From NCBI GenBank assembly GCA_018136815.1, contig CM030939.1, positions 2,054,808-2,118,807 of the forward strand: a DNA stretch of 64,000 nt, in the 5' to 3' direction. The notes below the pieces were generated by a model, which was not told the origin of the DNA, searched no databases, and saw only the letters and a list, made by a program, of their open reading frames with translations. The position numbers and the translations under genes are program-made. This document shows, piece after piece, positions 51,531-62,712 of the stretch (within the stretch, counting starts at the first letter, position 1; each line of letters starts with the position of its first letter). This DNA comes from Isochrysis galbana (Eukaryota > Haptophyta > Isochrysidales > Isochrysidaceae).

Positions 51531-54500
51531 ATGCGAGGACGCAGGCCGCTTCGGCTTGACCCGGCATCTGAAGAGCTTGAAAAGCTGCGAGACCAAGAGG
51601 CACGTACGTTTGGTTTCTTGTTGCACACACAGGAGGAATGGGTGTGGCCCACACCAGCTGCGGTGGTAGCATTGTCTCCAGAGGTTGTGGCAGAGGCAGA
51701 TGGATCCGATGCCCGCTGCGGGCATCCTGATCGTCTACAAAACTTGGTACCGCATGCCCACCATGTGGTGCGGCGACTAGATCATGGAGGGGGCAGTGGA
51801 TCGCCTCCCAAGCTGCGAAACAGGTACAGCAGAACGCCACCGGTGGACCGAGCACAGGCGGTTGCCCCGCCAACCGCTGCAGGGCTCTCAAAAGGCACTT
51901 TATGCGCGTTCTGCAAGTCCGGTAGTTCACGTGAACAAAAAAATTGTGTTGGTGGCAGGTCGGCTTTTGCATTCTCAAATGCACCACGATGTGGCGATGA
52001 ACGAGCGCTTGTACCTGAATTACGTAGGTGCAAAGAGCCATCACCTTCACGGTTGTCAGCGTCACCACACGTGCCGAGTCTAAAGCATGATGAACAAGTT
52101 GCCAGCACATCGTCTGCATCACGTGCACAACGAACTAGCGATTCGATTAACGTGACGCCTAGTGTCCATCATGAATGCGCCTCATCATATCGTACTCCAG
52201 CTCCATGGTCAGCTGGTGAGCCCAAGTCCCCTCAGACCTGCCCACCCTGTTTCGTCAGCCAAAGTGCTCAGGCTTCACCTACGGCATCACGGTGGACTTG
52301 GCGTGATGGCTGCGGCCAGCATCTCGGTGGAGTTGGCATGAATGGTAGTGATGTTCAAAGCATTTGTTCTCCTTTAAGTACCTCTCAAACCGATGCCATC
52401 GGAATGCAATCAAATAATTCCAGTGGCGGGAGCCCTCAGGACGAGTTTCCTCGCTCCCACCTTGCTCATGAAGAGCGATTGGAGGAGCTGCGTGGTGAGC
52501 TGCTGCAGCTCGCAAATTCCCTTCGCGCCGTGCAATTTTCCAAAGAGTATCTTATTTCACCTCAACAAGTGCTATCCTCTGAATCGTGTCGATCGTCTTC
52601 GTCTATTTTGGATGCTGCCCGCACGACCTCCACGACGAGCCCTTCGGCTGATGATATCTCTCGAAGTACGCCAAGACCATCATTACCTGAAAAGCTAAGG
52701 GAATATGTCGATCCCAAGACACCTGCAGTTGCATTGAGCAAGAGACCCTCGGTCACGCCTGCCCCACCCCGAGGAGCGTGCACGTTCCTTCCTAACAACC
52801 GCTCTCTGCAAGAGATGCTCTCCCTTACTTCGTCTGAGACGTCATCAATGGCGAACCGCGCACAAGCTGGAGTTGCATTTTGTCCAAAGTCTCGAGATGG
52901 GTGTCGTGCGACCAGCGGGTCTAAAGTAGATGTTCAGCTCCGTGGCGCGTTGCAGCCTGCACGCCTCAATGAAGCGGCTGCATCCTCCGCCTCTGTTCCA
53001 TCGGGTAGAGTTGAGGGATGGAGCCTGCTGCAGCATTTGCCCATTGGGGTAGCGCAGGCTGAAGCAGCGGACGCAGTGGCTCAGGCAGCAGACGCGACCG
53101 CAGCTGCGCTCGCAGCTGTACGTCAGACACGCTTGAATGTGCGCCACACGAGAGATCTTGGATGCAACGACCTCGTTGTGTCTGAGGGCGTGGCAGCTGC
53201 TGCTGCGGCGGCGGCAGTCCGCCGCGTTGGCGAAGTGTTGTGTGCGATGGTGCAGGCCGTCAGCAATGCCCGGCGCGACGCAGATTTTGCTCGCGCTAAC
53301 GCAAAGGCAACCGAGGAGTCGTTGGCAAAAGCTGTTGCAACCGCAGTTGCTGAGGTAAGGGCTGATGCTGCCGCGATGGCTGCGCGCGAGGCAGCTGCGG
53401 CAGAGCGTCGTGAGGCGCGGGCTGTCGAGGCTGCGACAGCAGAGGTGCTCGGCAGCTATGGATTCGGTGATGCCAGCCTTAGAATGAGCGGGGCAGAGCG
53501 TGCGGTCCGAGCCGCAAAGAGTGCTGCGGCGGTTGCCCAGGCCGCACGGGAAGGTAAAGCAGAAGCAGAGGCTGAGGCAGCGATGCGGATGGAGGCGGAG
53601 CGACGAAAGCTTCGTGACGCATTCGACGCAGAGATTGCGGACCTGAGTCAACAGGTGTGTAAGAATGCGATACGGGTCTCATCGACCCACGCAATGAACA
53701 GTCCATGGGTCAACATAGCCCACCGCAAAAGCTACGGGTTGTGGATCGCGTGGGCCAAGAGGGTCGCAGGCCTAGAACATGTGGCTTCCACACCCTGTAT
53801 CGACACTCCCCTTTGCTTAGGTGAATAACCTTGACGCGCAAGTCGAAAGGCTACGCTCGGAACGACGCACGCGCTGGGCCACTTCTGCCGCAGCACTGCT
53901 CACAGCCATTGGTGAGAAGGAGCACGATGCGCGCATGCGCGAGGACGAGTTACGAATCCAAGCTATAGCGCGTGAGGAGGAACTTCGATACGACTTGGCG
54001 GCGGCCCAGGCGGCTGTAGAGCGCGCAAAAGAGGACATGACGGCCGCCATCGCCCAAGCAGTGGCTCAGGAGCGTGCAAAGGCCGCGGCTGCTGCGGCTG
54101 CAGCTGCGGAGAATCATGCTCTTGCTGTGGATGCAGCAGTTGCTGCTGCTCGGAGTCGAGCGGCACGGGAGTCGAGAGAGAAAGCCGATTCCGAGGCTGC
54201 AGTGGATATTTTGGTCGCTACATCTGAGATCGCCGTCTCTGAATGTGCACTTGAAGTAGCACTTCAAGAAGCTGTGGACGCGGGCAAGAGGGTGGCTGCA
54301 GCCGAGGCAAAGTTGGAAGCTGCCATGGTCGCCACAGCCGCGTCTACTTTGGAGCAGACGCATGAACTACATAGGTTACGAGCAAAGCTTGAAGAGCAGG
54401 CGGTCTCCGCCGAGACTGCTGCAGCTGATGCTCAAGTAGCACTATCTGAAGCCGTCACCGCAGTGAGGCTCAAGGCGGCGGCCGATCGCGCTGCCGCCTT

Positions 54501-57500
54501 GCAAGGTGCAGCGGCTGAGGCAGCGGCGAGAGAACGAGATGCCGTAGCAAGGGCAGCGATTCAAGCGGCACAATCAGCGCGGGCTGCGATGGCCGAGGAA
54601 TTCGATTGCGAACGAGCCGCCTTGATTGCGAGCTATGAGAAGCGCTTGTCAGCAGCGGAGGCTGCGCAAGCGCTATCAAAGGAGGCGGTCTGGCGGGCAA
54701 GAGAAGAAGCTGCGGCTTTGATGGCAAAAGAAGCGGAGCACGGAGAAGCTCGGCAAAAAGCCGAGCACGAAATCCGGTTATCACGGGTGCAGACCGAGCT
54801 TGCGATTGCGCACGCAGAGGAGGTGCGCGCAGATGCGGACACCGTTCGTGCTGAGCTTGCATTGGCGCGGGCTGAGACGATTGCAGCGCACATGGAGGCA
54901 GAGGCAAATGCACGAAAAGAGGCGTCGGAAAGGGTGGTGTCCCATCTCCTAGCACAAGAGCTAGAGGTGCTGGAATTCGAAGCGACTGCCATCCACTCTT
55001 CTTGGCAGTCGGCGTTGTCACAGGTTGCAGCTGCAACTGAATCATCGACCCATGCCGCAGCGATCGCTGCTGAAGACCATAAAGCACTCTCAAAGGAGCT
55101 CGCAAGTGCACTCGGGAGAGCGGAGCAAGCCGAAGCGCGTGTCGATCTGATCGCCCCCGAGCTCCATGCGGCTACTATTGCCACCAAGACCTTAGCTAGG
55201 GGGCTCGCTGAGCAGGACAAGCTATGGGAAACGTTTTCGGTGGGGATGCTGGAGGAGCTAGCGGCGGTAGCGTGTGATGCAGCGAACGCCCACTCCCAAC
55301 TGAAGATGGCGCTAGAGCAGGCCACCGAATCCGCTGAGGCGTGTTCACGGACTGCAGCAATCGCCACGGCGGACCGCCAAGCACTCTCGGAAGAGCTCGC
55401 ACGTGCACTCGCGAGGGCGGAGCAGGCAGAGGCGCGCATCGGTATGATGGCCCCTGAGCTCCAGGCGGCTATTATTGCAGCGGAGTCCTTGAGGGCAGTT
55501 CTCGCCGAACGTGACGAGCACATCGAGCGAGCGTCGGTTGCGGTGCGAGCCGGCGAGATGGTGATGATGGAAGAGCTAGCGGTGGTGGAGCGCGAGGCAA
55601 CAAACACCCGATTCGAACTGGAGATGGCGCTAGAGCAGGCCACCGAATCCGCTGAGGCGTCTGCGCGCACTTCAGCAATCGCCACGGCGGACCGCCAAGC
55701 ACTCTCGGAAGAGCTCGCACGTGCACTCGCGAGGGCGGAGCAGGCAGAGGCGCGCATCGGTATGATGGCCCCTGAGCTCCAGGCGGCTATTATTGCAGCG
55801 GAGTCCTTGAGGGCAGTTCTCGCCGAACGTGACGAGCACATCGAGCGAGCGTCGGTTGCGGTGCGAGCCGGCGAGATGGTGATGATGGAAGAGCTAGCGG
55901 TGGTGGAGCGCGAGGCAACAAACGCCCGATCCGAACTGGAGATGGCGCTAGAGCAGGCCACCGAATCCGCTGAGGCGTCTGCGCGCACTTCAGCAATCGC
56001 CACGGCGGACCGCCAAGCACTCTCGGAAGAGCTCGCACGTGCACTCGCGAGGGCGGAGCAGGCGGAGGCGCGCATCGGTATGATGGCCCCTGAGCTCCAG
56101 GCGGCTACCTTTACTGCGGAGTCCTTGAGGGCACTTCTCGCCGAACGTGACGAGCACTTGCTGAAGACGTCGATAGCGACTCGGGCTAGTGAGCGGGTCG
56201 AAGCAGTCGAGCGGGTCATCCTTGTGGAAGCACTGAAGGAGCAAGAGGATGCGCTGGTGGCAGAAGTGTCATTGGCCGCTCGTGAACTTGGGTATGCACG
56301 TGCAAAGATGGAGCAGGCAGAGATTTCTGCTCGATCTATGGTTGTGGACGGCCAAGTGGCAGCGCTTGAGTCCGCGATCTTATCATCAAGTCTTACTGAG
56401 CAAGATGAGAACCTAGGCCTCCTGCTTGAAGCGGTCAGGGCCATCGATATGGATTCTAAGGGCGAGCGCGCGGCATTGACAACTTCACTTAAAGATCACG
56501 ATGAAGACAGGCAGGTATTACAGCAACGGTTGGCATGCGCCGCACGACAAGCGTGCGGAGCGGAGGACGATGCCCAAGCGCTGTGCTCGCTGTTGCAGCG
56601 TGCTCAGTCGACACACACTGTGGCTATCAACTTGGTTGACGCATGCATGCGTGGGCTAGTTGACGCCTACTCCGATGCCGATAGCAAGCAGCGACTCGCT
56701 GCCACCATTCCTAGAGGCACGGCCGATGTTCGAGAAGCACAAACGAACATCGACATTCTCCGTGCGACTGTGGCTTGCTTGGAGGATGAATTATCCGCCT
56801 GCTACACTGCGGCGGCAACGGCGCACTCAGAAGGTCGGGCAGCAGCGCAGGCAGAGGTGGAAATGGAACACTTGGCCACAGCAGTGGTAGCGCAGCGAAA
56901 CGCGATGGCTGCACTTCGCGTGCAGTCTGAACTGACGGAGGCGGTGTCGGAGATGCAAGCGCGGCTCGCTAGGTACGAGGCCGAGGGGCTATTCATGGAA
57001 ACGCAAGCAAGTGCTGCTCATGCTTCAACCAGAGTGACGGAGGCCGATGCGACAGCTTTGCTTGCTGATTCAGAGGCAACGCCAAACAAGTCTTCGTCAA
57101 CATGCACTCCAAGTGTATCAAAGGGACAAACTGTCGGAATCCACGTTGCCGATGTCTCCACAAGCTACGCGAATTCTGTGCTCATAGACAGGTCGTACGA
57201 AACGAGCCTCTCGGATGGCCCAAATGTTAAGGTTCCGGGGGTGATGTCGTCGTGCACAGACGAGCCTTTGCGCAAAGAAGATAACGAGGAACCCCACACG
57301 GTCATGACGAGACGACAAGATTCTGCCAATGAGGAAGCTATTCCCGCCTCGCCCGGCACACTTATTGCGTCTCCTTCACCCACGAGGATGGCATATGAAG
57401 GATACACCGATTTGTGGATGGGTGAGGAGTCGGTATCTCCAATCCCTATGCATTTATTGGACTCGTCTGTGGATGCGGGGATTTGGAAATCCCGTGTGCA

Positions 57501-57786
57501 AGACGGCTCCGCCACGCCGGTCGGCCTTCCGGCACTAGTGGCAATGCGTCCATTGTCGCTGGTAGCCGCGGCGGCGCTATCACCCGAGCTATCAACACAA
57601 GCTTCGCTCTCTGGCACCCCACCGGCTAGCTATCATACCCCTTTTGGTAGCCCACTCCAAAGGGCAAACGCGCATGATGGAGTACTCTCCCCAAGTAGAT
57701 CCCCAGTGTCGCGATTGAGCTTTGCTTCTCCTTCTCGTCAAAATGATTCGGTGACGTGTCCTGGAGGCCTTATGCCTGGGCTCTAG
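51531..57786 (+). CDS. Giant Ala/Glu-rich coiled-coil protein, two exons
   Basis: Exons 51531-53654 and 53821-57786; 2,029 residues. The intron has GTGTGT and TTGCTTAG sites and joins ADLSQQ to VNNLDAQVERLRSERR in phase 0. Residues 1-330 are Ser/Pro/Cys-containing and disordered, with no domain. From about 480 onward heptad-rich helices dominate to about residue 1,690, interrupted by short turns. The C-terminal 330 residues are again Ser/Thr/Pro-rich with SPSP and SPIP sites. Within the rod, residues about 1097-1520 consist of four 106-residue copies, of which the last three are nearly identical. A structural role (flagellar root, centrosome or cortical fibre) is the natural guess; no specific family is recognised. 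Extra small introns in the first 500 nt cannot be ruled out. Confidence 0.78.
54985..56256 (+). repeat. Coding tandem repeat, four copies of 318 bp
   Basis: Copies start at about 54985, 55303, 55621 and 55939. The phrase GATGGCGCTAGAGCAGGCC opens the last three, exactly 318 bp apart. Most of copies 2 and 3 is identical at DNA level, copy 4 diverges after about 56107 and copy 1 is old. 318 bp is 106 codons, one more than fifteen heptads. Confidence 0.92.
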
Positions 57787-58382
57787 GAGGGAGGGGTCCG
57801 TTTGAACTTGACCATCATATTTGTGCAAGGGTGAAGATCGACCCTCAATAGTTCAAGTCGTTGCCGAGGCTCCCCACGAATGGCCCCCCTTTCCTCGCGC
57901 CCTGCTTGCCTGTAGCTCCATTGTACTTCCTGTTGAGACCCGTCTTGTCCATCTTCTAATTTATCCATCATTCCAGAGAGTGTCAGTGAACAGTGGCCCA
58001 CCTCAAAGTTTGAGGAGACGTCGCGGCTTCAAACTTTGAGGGCCGAGGACAGCTTCAATGACGGAGAGAGAAAACTTGGGAGGTGAAATGAAGGAGGGAG
58101 GAGGGAACACATAGCAACGCTATACGCGCGGGCGGGCGAGGAGGCGCGGGCGCTCTCTTGTATGACAGGACACTTTCCTGTTGGGCAGTTGCGAGTTGCG
58201 AGAGGAGTAGGTGAGCAGTTTTGAGACGGAGGAGTTGATGGGCAGTGTTGAGAGGGATTCATGATTCATGAGCATTTTCAACCAGAACCTAATGTTCATG
58301 TAGATAAACAATATGTGATATCCATCGTCATCGTCAAGTTCTCATGGCCAACCGTCCTGATGTACCTCAAAGCACACTGTAG
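57787..58382. other. 3' flank of the coiled-coil gene
   Basis: Includes the hairpin at 58001-58041 and otherwise no gene. Short words such as CAGTTGCGAGTTGCGAGAG at 58187. Confidence 0.4.
58001..58041. other. 13-bp perfect hairpin in a 3' flank
   Basis: CCTCAAAGTTTGA (58001-58013) and TCAAACTTTGAGG (58029-58041) are exact complements with a 15-nt loop. It lies 215 bp beyond the stop codon of the coiled-coil gene. It could be a 3'-UTR structure or part of a small element. Confidence 0.6.
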
Positions 58383-58475
58383 TTAGGCCGGTCACTCACG
58401 CTTTTTAACCACTATTTTCTACCCCTCCTGGGTGTCCAAGGATCCAAGGATTCCCCTGGTCGCATTCATCCTAGA
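58383..58475 (-). repeat. End fragment of the 11310-type element
   Basis: TAGGCCGGTCACTCACGC followed by TTTTTAACCACTATTTT and TGGGTGTCCAAGGAT. This is the reverse of about 11440-11523 and resembles 24815-24890. Confidence 0.75.
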
Positions 58476-58833
58476 TGATGCGATTTCCAGGCTCTTATCT
58501 CCAGGTCCTTCGCCGTGCGGCGTGCGGCCACACGGTGAAGCTCAGATACATCTAGGTTGGTAGGGTTCGTTCCTAGCGATCTAGAATTTGAGTTCTCGTT
58601 TCGTTCCTTCTCCTTCTAGCTTGTTTGTCAGGTCTAGATTCCAGGTTTCCTCCCTTCGGGTAATCTTGACCCAAAGGAGCCAGGTCAGCAATGGGCTGGT
58701 CACGAGGGGCCAGGATGGGCGAATGGGGCGAGCCTGTGGGGAAGGGAGTGGGTCAGTAGGGCAGTGGCCTCCTGGCAAGCCATCAGGCGTGCCAGGAGGA
58801 TGGGTGGTTCCTCCCCCATGGCAGGGGAGGAGT
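58476..58833. other. Intergenic, no gene seen
   Basis: Ordinary sequence. GCCAGGATGGG and GCCAGGAGGATGGG words near 58708 and 58789. No coding signal. Confidence 0.35.
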
Positions 58834-59185
58834 GAAAAAAAAACCTTCTGAAGATTCGGGGCTACACACCTACTGGTTACGGGACTCCCCTTCGCTATCT
58901 ACACCGCCCTTATCATCCCTCCCTCCACCTCTTCCCCTGCCCCCCTTCTTTCCTTTTTCTTCGGTTTCCGGGGTCCGGCCTCGGTGCGCTACCTGAGGCC
59001 TGGTTTAGAGTGTGGGGTCCGGGCAGGCCTTTTGGAATTGTCTTTGTTGTCGTGTGTGTCCGTCAGGTCGCTTTTTGCTTGTTTGGTTTATATCTAGGTT
59101 CCATTATTTTTATCAGCGACTTTGGTAGGTGTATCGATGTTTCAGATGCCTTTGTTCCATTATTCCGTGGTCCCCCCGACAGCGT
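58834..59185 (+). repeat. Dispersed repeat, copy B (inverted copy at 1-345)
   Basis: Runs from the A-run and CTTCTGAAGATTC through CCGGGCAGGCCTTTTGGAAT to about 59185, matching 345-1 in reverse. 62955-63010 shares the TTCCGGGCAGGCCTTTTGG block. Beyond the match, a minus-strand frame (59420-59160, 86 codons, ending with LGIAHAVGGTTE) may be a remnant of the element's coding region. Confidence 0.75.
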
Positions 59186-59486
59186 GTGCGATCCCCAGCT
59201 TGGAGGCTAGTTCCACTAGCTCCGCGCTGGGTTTAAGACCGCCTTTGTCGTTCCTGTTGAAAACGGATCTCAAGTCATTTATGTCTATCCTTTTCTTAGG
59301 CTGTCTTCCCATGCCCGCTTGGGCGGTTCTCGCCGAATATACAACTGTGGACATTCGATCGCTCAATTCGACTGATGTCCCACAATTGACGGAACGACAC
59401 CTCAATGTCTCACCAACCATGGCTAGGTTTCAAGGGAGTCACGGCACCAGGACAAAGTGGCTGTGCTCGTAGAGTAATGTTTGTGG
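59186..59486. other. Possible coding remnant of the repeat element
   Basis: Holds most of the 86-codon minus-strand frame mentioned for the adjacent repeat (RIDINDLRSVFNRNDKGG). Too short to name. Confidence 0.3.
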
Positions 59487-59700
59487 GGTGATGGTCATGC
59501 AACGCCTTTCCATACGTGGGTGATGAACGCTTTTCCGGATGTGTGTGATTGAACGCTTTTCCATACGTGGGGGTGGGGGTGATGGCGATTGAACGCTTTC
59601 CCATATGTGGGGGGTGATGGTGATTGAACGCTTTTCCATATGTGGGTGATTCTTCAGATTTTTTTCTTCATATGTGGGTGATGGTGATTGATGAACGCTT
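59487..59700 (+). repeat. Minisatellite, about six variable units
   Basis: Units of 26-40 bp with the core TTGAACGCTTTTCCATATGT followed by variable G/T-rich GGGTGA strings. Related to 27066-27215 in the opposite orientation. Confidence 0.8.
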
Positions 59701-60570
59701 CTCGCCTTGACTGTTTGACCGCCCTACGCCCTACCACGTGCCACGTCCTCGAACCCCACGCCCTCGTCGGACTCTCACGCTCCTCGTCACGCTCCTCGTA
59801 GCCTTCCGAGGTAGAAAATGGAAGTCAACGACCTCGGATAGATAAGAAACCGAACCTGAGGTTTCAATCTCTCATGGGGCATGCATCATGCATGGGCTAG
59901 GGCAGCGGCAGTGTGGCGAAGTCAACATACAACATACTCCCGAGAACTTGGAACTTGGCGGGGGCGGGACGCTCCTTGTGAGTTTGGTTTGTGTGGCTTG
60001 CGGGGAGTTACATTGAGGATAGTGCGCCATCTATACTATCGCGCGATACTACGCACACGCCACACACAAAGTCCCGCGTGCGCCACGCACGCACACGCAC
60101 ACAGACGCTCTCATCTTCGCACTTGCTCCTTGCTCTGCCGGAGCAATGATAATCGTGATGGTTCTCGAATCCTGAAAGTCCGCGGCCTGGCCATCTCATC
60201 TGCTTTGCATCGTGCAACAGCGGAGCTGACAAGCATCACGCCCGGTGTGACCAATGAGCATTCATGCGTTACGAAGGGAAAAATGTGCGCTCTGTGCAGG
60301 GCCGTCTCGAGGTCAGCGCTGACGGGATGCGCAAAAATAGAACAGCGTGGGCACATTTGATTAATGGTGGTATTGTCTTTCACATGGCCGAATAGTGGAG
60401 ACACCGTACATAATGCCAAGGCCGAGCTTATCGAAATCATCACCGCCATTCATGCCGGCAAGCAGCTGCGCTCTTCCTTGAAGCACCATCTTACCACGCC
60501 AACCTGATCGCATTCACTAGGCTCTGAGGTGTTTGCGGTAGCGGCTGGGCTGCCATTGAAGGGAAGCAAT
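59701..60570. other. Intergenic, element tip and 3' flank
   Basis: CTGTTTGACCGCCCTA at 59709-59724 is a right tip of the 7412 element family. CACACGC/ACGCACACGCACAC runs lie at 60055-60110. Weak frames at 60111-60449 have no domain. The part next to 60571 is the 3' flank of the repeat protein. Confidence 0.45.
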
Positions 60571-61800
60571 TCAGCCAGCATAGCAGGGTCCAAGCTGCAG
60601 CGCACGCGCGCGTTGCATGAGCAGGACGGGGCGTGGCTGTCTCCCCGCGTTCATCAGCTGTACTCGTTGACCGCCTTTTGGGCGTTTGGTCTCGTGTGTC
60701 ATAATAGCGTTGGATGTGTAGGAATGGATGTGCCGCCTCAGCTGGTCCAACTTCGCAACGGTCAGATGTACATCGTGACGTTCCCTGGTGAAGTCATGCC
60801 CTGACTGTCGGATCAGTCGAAAGCTTCTTAGCGTCCGAATTTGCTCAGAGGAGTAACGCTTCACGTGGTCGAGTTTGTTTGCTAAGAGGTGGACGTGCGA
60901 CCAATCAAAGCTCAACGCGCTATTTGGCAGTGAGATGCCACAGGAGCCCCAGAGCTGCTCGATCCGCTGGAAACACTGTGGGAACCCGTCCACCTTCATG
61001 GATGGGAGGTGAATCGTCGGCACGCCCAACTTGAATGCATGGTCTGTGAACGCAATGGTACGAGCCTCCTTGAGCCGCTGGACCCGCTCCAGCGAGCGCT
61101 CCTTGAATTCGTCCAGCTTCAAGACTGGGATGCAGACTTGTGGCAAGTTGACGTGAAGTGCAGGCAACGCAAATACAAAGGCGAGCTGTTCAATTGCACC
61201 CCATGAACAATGCACGAGTCCGTTCAGTCTCACGGCGGTGTGACGTATCTCTAGCATACATGGGTTGGTAAAGTGCTCTGCGAGTGTGATGCAGCGAGAT
61301 TCCAGGATGAGGCACCATGGTCGCTGCAAGCGGTCGCCTTGCTTAACGGACACGGGGCGTACATCCGGCGAGTCTACCTTGGGCGCATGACCCGGCAGCG
61401 CCCGGCGGCCGGAGCCTCTTAACTGCTGTATCCGTTCCCATGAGCGCGCGGCGGCGCCGACTGTGGCCGTGCCCAACGAGTAGGTGGTGCCACCGAGCCT
61501 AGTGGCAGCTAGCGTTTCCCACGTCGCCCCATGCTCACACACGGAGACGAGGCAGTCGGCCGCGAAGCTGCAGGCGAGTGCGATTGCGAAAATGGCGGGC
61601 GCGCGCATCGGCAGCGGGATGGGCTTGCGCGATTGCATTCGCCTGCGCCACGCCTCCGCCGTGCGCGCGCGGAACTCTGGGTAGGCCTCACGCTGCCTGT
61701 CTGGCACGACGAGCGCACCGAGCACGCCGCCCAGAGCCCAGCCGGCGCCCTCGAGGAAGTTTGGAGGCGAGCGGAAGGTGCGAGTATCGGCCGGAGCCAT
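60571..61800 (-). CDS. Orphan membrane-anchored protein built of about 40-residue repeats
   Basis: 409 residues from ATG 61800 (MAPADTRTFRSPPNFLEGAG). A small Gly-rich hydrophobic stretch (WALGGVLGALVV) and a membrane helix (APAIFAIALACSFAADCLVSV, about 67-87) lie in the first 90 residues. From about residue 118 on, a module repeats: a short strand V-x-[IV]-x-L, three residues, K-[LV]-D, about eight residues, then [ER]-[RQ]-[IV]-x-x-L. The KLD/KVD triplets fall at 228, 269, 309 and 350, and the RIQQL/RVQRL/RIEQL/QIRTL motifs at about 123, 239, 279 and 320. Two more degenerate copies lie between 150 and 205. No family recognised. The last 40 residues are basic and may be beyond an unseen splice. 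The promoter side is a long GA tract on the coding strand. Confidence 0.65.
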   Translation of the reverse strand: MAPADTRTFRSPPNFLEGAGWALGGVLGALVVPDRQREAYPEFRARTAEAWRRRMQSRKPIPLPMRAPAIFAIALACSFAADCLVSVCEHGATWETLAATRLGGTTYSLGTATVGAAARSWERIQQLRGSGRRALPGHAPKVDSPDVRPVSVKQGDRLQRPWCLILESRCITLAEHFTNPCMLEIRHTAVRLNGLVHCSWGAIEQLAFVFALPALHVNLPQVCIPVLKLDEFKERSLERVQRLKEARTIAFTDHAFKLGVPTIHLPSMKVDGFPQCFQRIEQLWGSCGISLPNSALSFDWSHVHLLANKLDHVKRYSSEQIRTLRSFRLIRQSGHDFTRERHDVHLTVAKLDQLRRHIHSYTSNAIMTHETKRPKGGQRVQLMNAGRQPRPVLLMQRARALQLGPCYAG

Positions 61801-61847
61801 TGGCGGCGGCAGGGGAGGGCGGCGGAGGGGGGCTCGCGCGCCACACG

Positions 61848-61871
61848 CTCTCTCCCTCCCTCCCTCCCTCT

Positions 61872-61922
<51 letters not shown>

Positions 61923-61931
61923 CCTCTCCCT

Positions 61932-61990
<59 letters not shown>

Positions 61991-62017
61991 TCTCTCCCTC
62001 TCTCTCTCTCTCTCTCT

Positions 62018-62073
<56 letters not shown>

Positions 62074-62170
62074 CCCTCTCTCTCCCTCCCTCCCTCCCTC
62101 CCTCTCTCTCTCTCTCTCTCCCCCCCCCCCCCCTCTCTCTCTCTGTTGCTCTCTTCTCTCTCTCCTCGCT
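61848..62170. repeat. Long CT microsatellite with two long C runs
   Basis: Over 300 bp of (CT)n with CTCCCTCC interruptions, including C runs of about 27 at 61934-61960 and about 14 at 62120-62133. It begins about 48 bp upstream of the minus-strand ATG at 61800. Any frames through it are compositional artefacts. Confidence 0.95.
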
Positions 62171-62574
62171 CACTCGCTCACACCTCTCTCCCTCCTCCCC
62201 CCCACCCCCATCCTCTCTACATCTTCACACACACACATACTCTTTCTCCCCCCCTCGCTGCTCGCTTCCTCTCTCTCCTCCAATTCACTCGTCCCATTCA
62301 CATATCTTCTTCCCCCTCTCGTCGCTCTCTCTCTCTCCCCCTCTCTTCCCTCGGCCTGTCCTCCATCCCTGTGTCCTTCTCCGTCCCTTTGAAATGAGAG
62401 AGATTTCTTATTCGTCGCCTTCTCCGGCCCGCGAGGACAGATTCGTCTTCTCTTCACTTTTCTCTCCTCTCTTCCTTCTCCCCGTCTCCTCAGCGGCGGT
62501 GGCGGGGGAGGCACAGAGAGCGCGGGAACGACGGCGGAGAGGGCAGGTGAAGTGACACACAGTGTACAGCCCAA
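62171..62574. other. Pyrimidine-rich intergenic DNA
   Basis: Continues the CT bias to about 62480. No gene seen. Confidence 0.45.
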
Positions 62575-62712
62575 AACAAAACCGGGCTTAGTGTTAAGTC
62601 CATGAAGAATAAAATGACTGAGTAGTGGTGCCGCTACTGCCACACTGCCACTAGCATTCTAGCATTGCACCAATACGCCAACCCACGACTCACATGACCG
62701 CACTAAGCCCAA
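62575..62712 (+). repeat. Dispersed repeat, uninterrupted copy (interrupted copy at 11275-11600)
   Basis: GAATAAAATGACTGA runs directly into GTAGTGGTGCCGCTA without the 214-bp insertion, then follows the same order of words to GACCGCACTAAGCCC. Confidence 0.8.

Noticed and set aside
54633-56444. 603-codon minus-strand frame opposite the giant coiled-coil exon
   Set aside because: Antisense shadow with Ser/Ala-rich composition following the 318-bp repeats.
60111-60449. 112-codon minus-strand frame downstream of the repeat protein
   Set aside because: Could be a 3' exon, but no splice pair or continuation of the 40-residue repeat was found.
61531-62643. Very long open frames on both strands through the CT tract
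   Set aside because: They encode only Ser/Leu/Pro or Arg/Glu strings produced by the dinucleotide repeat and exist in several frames at once.
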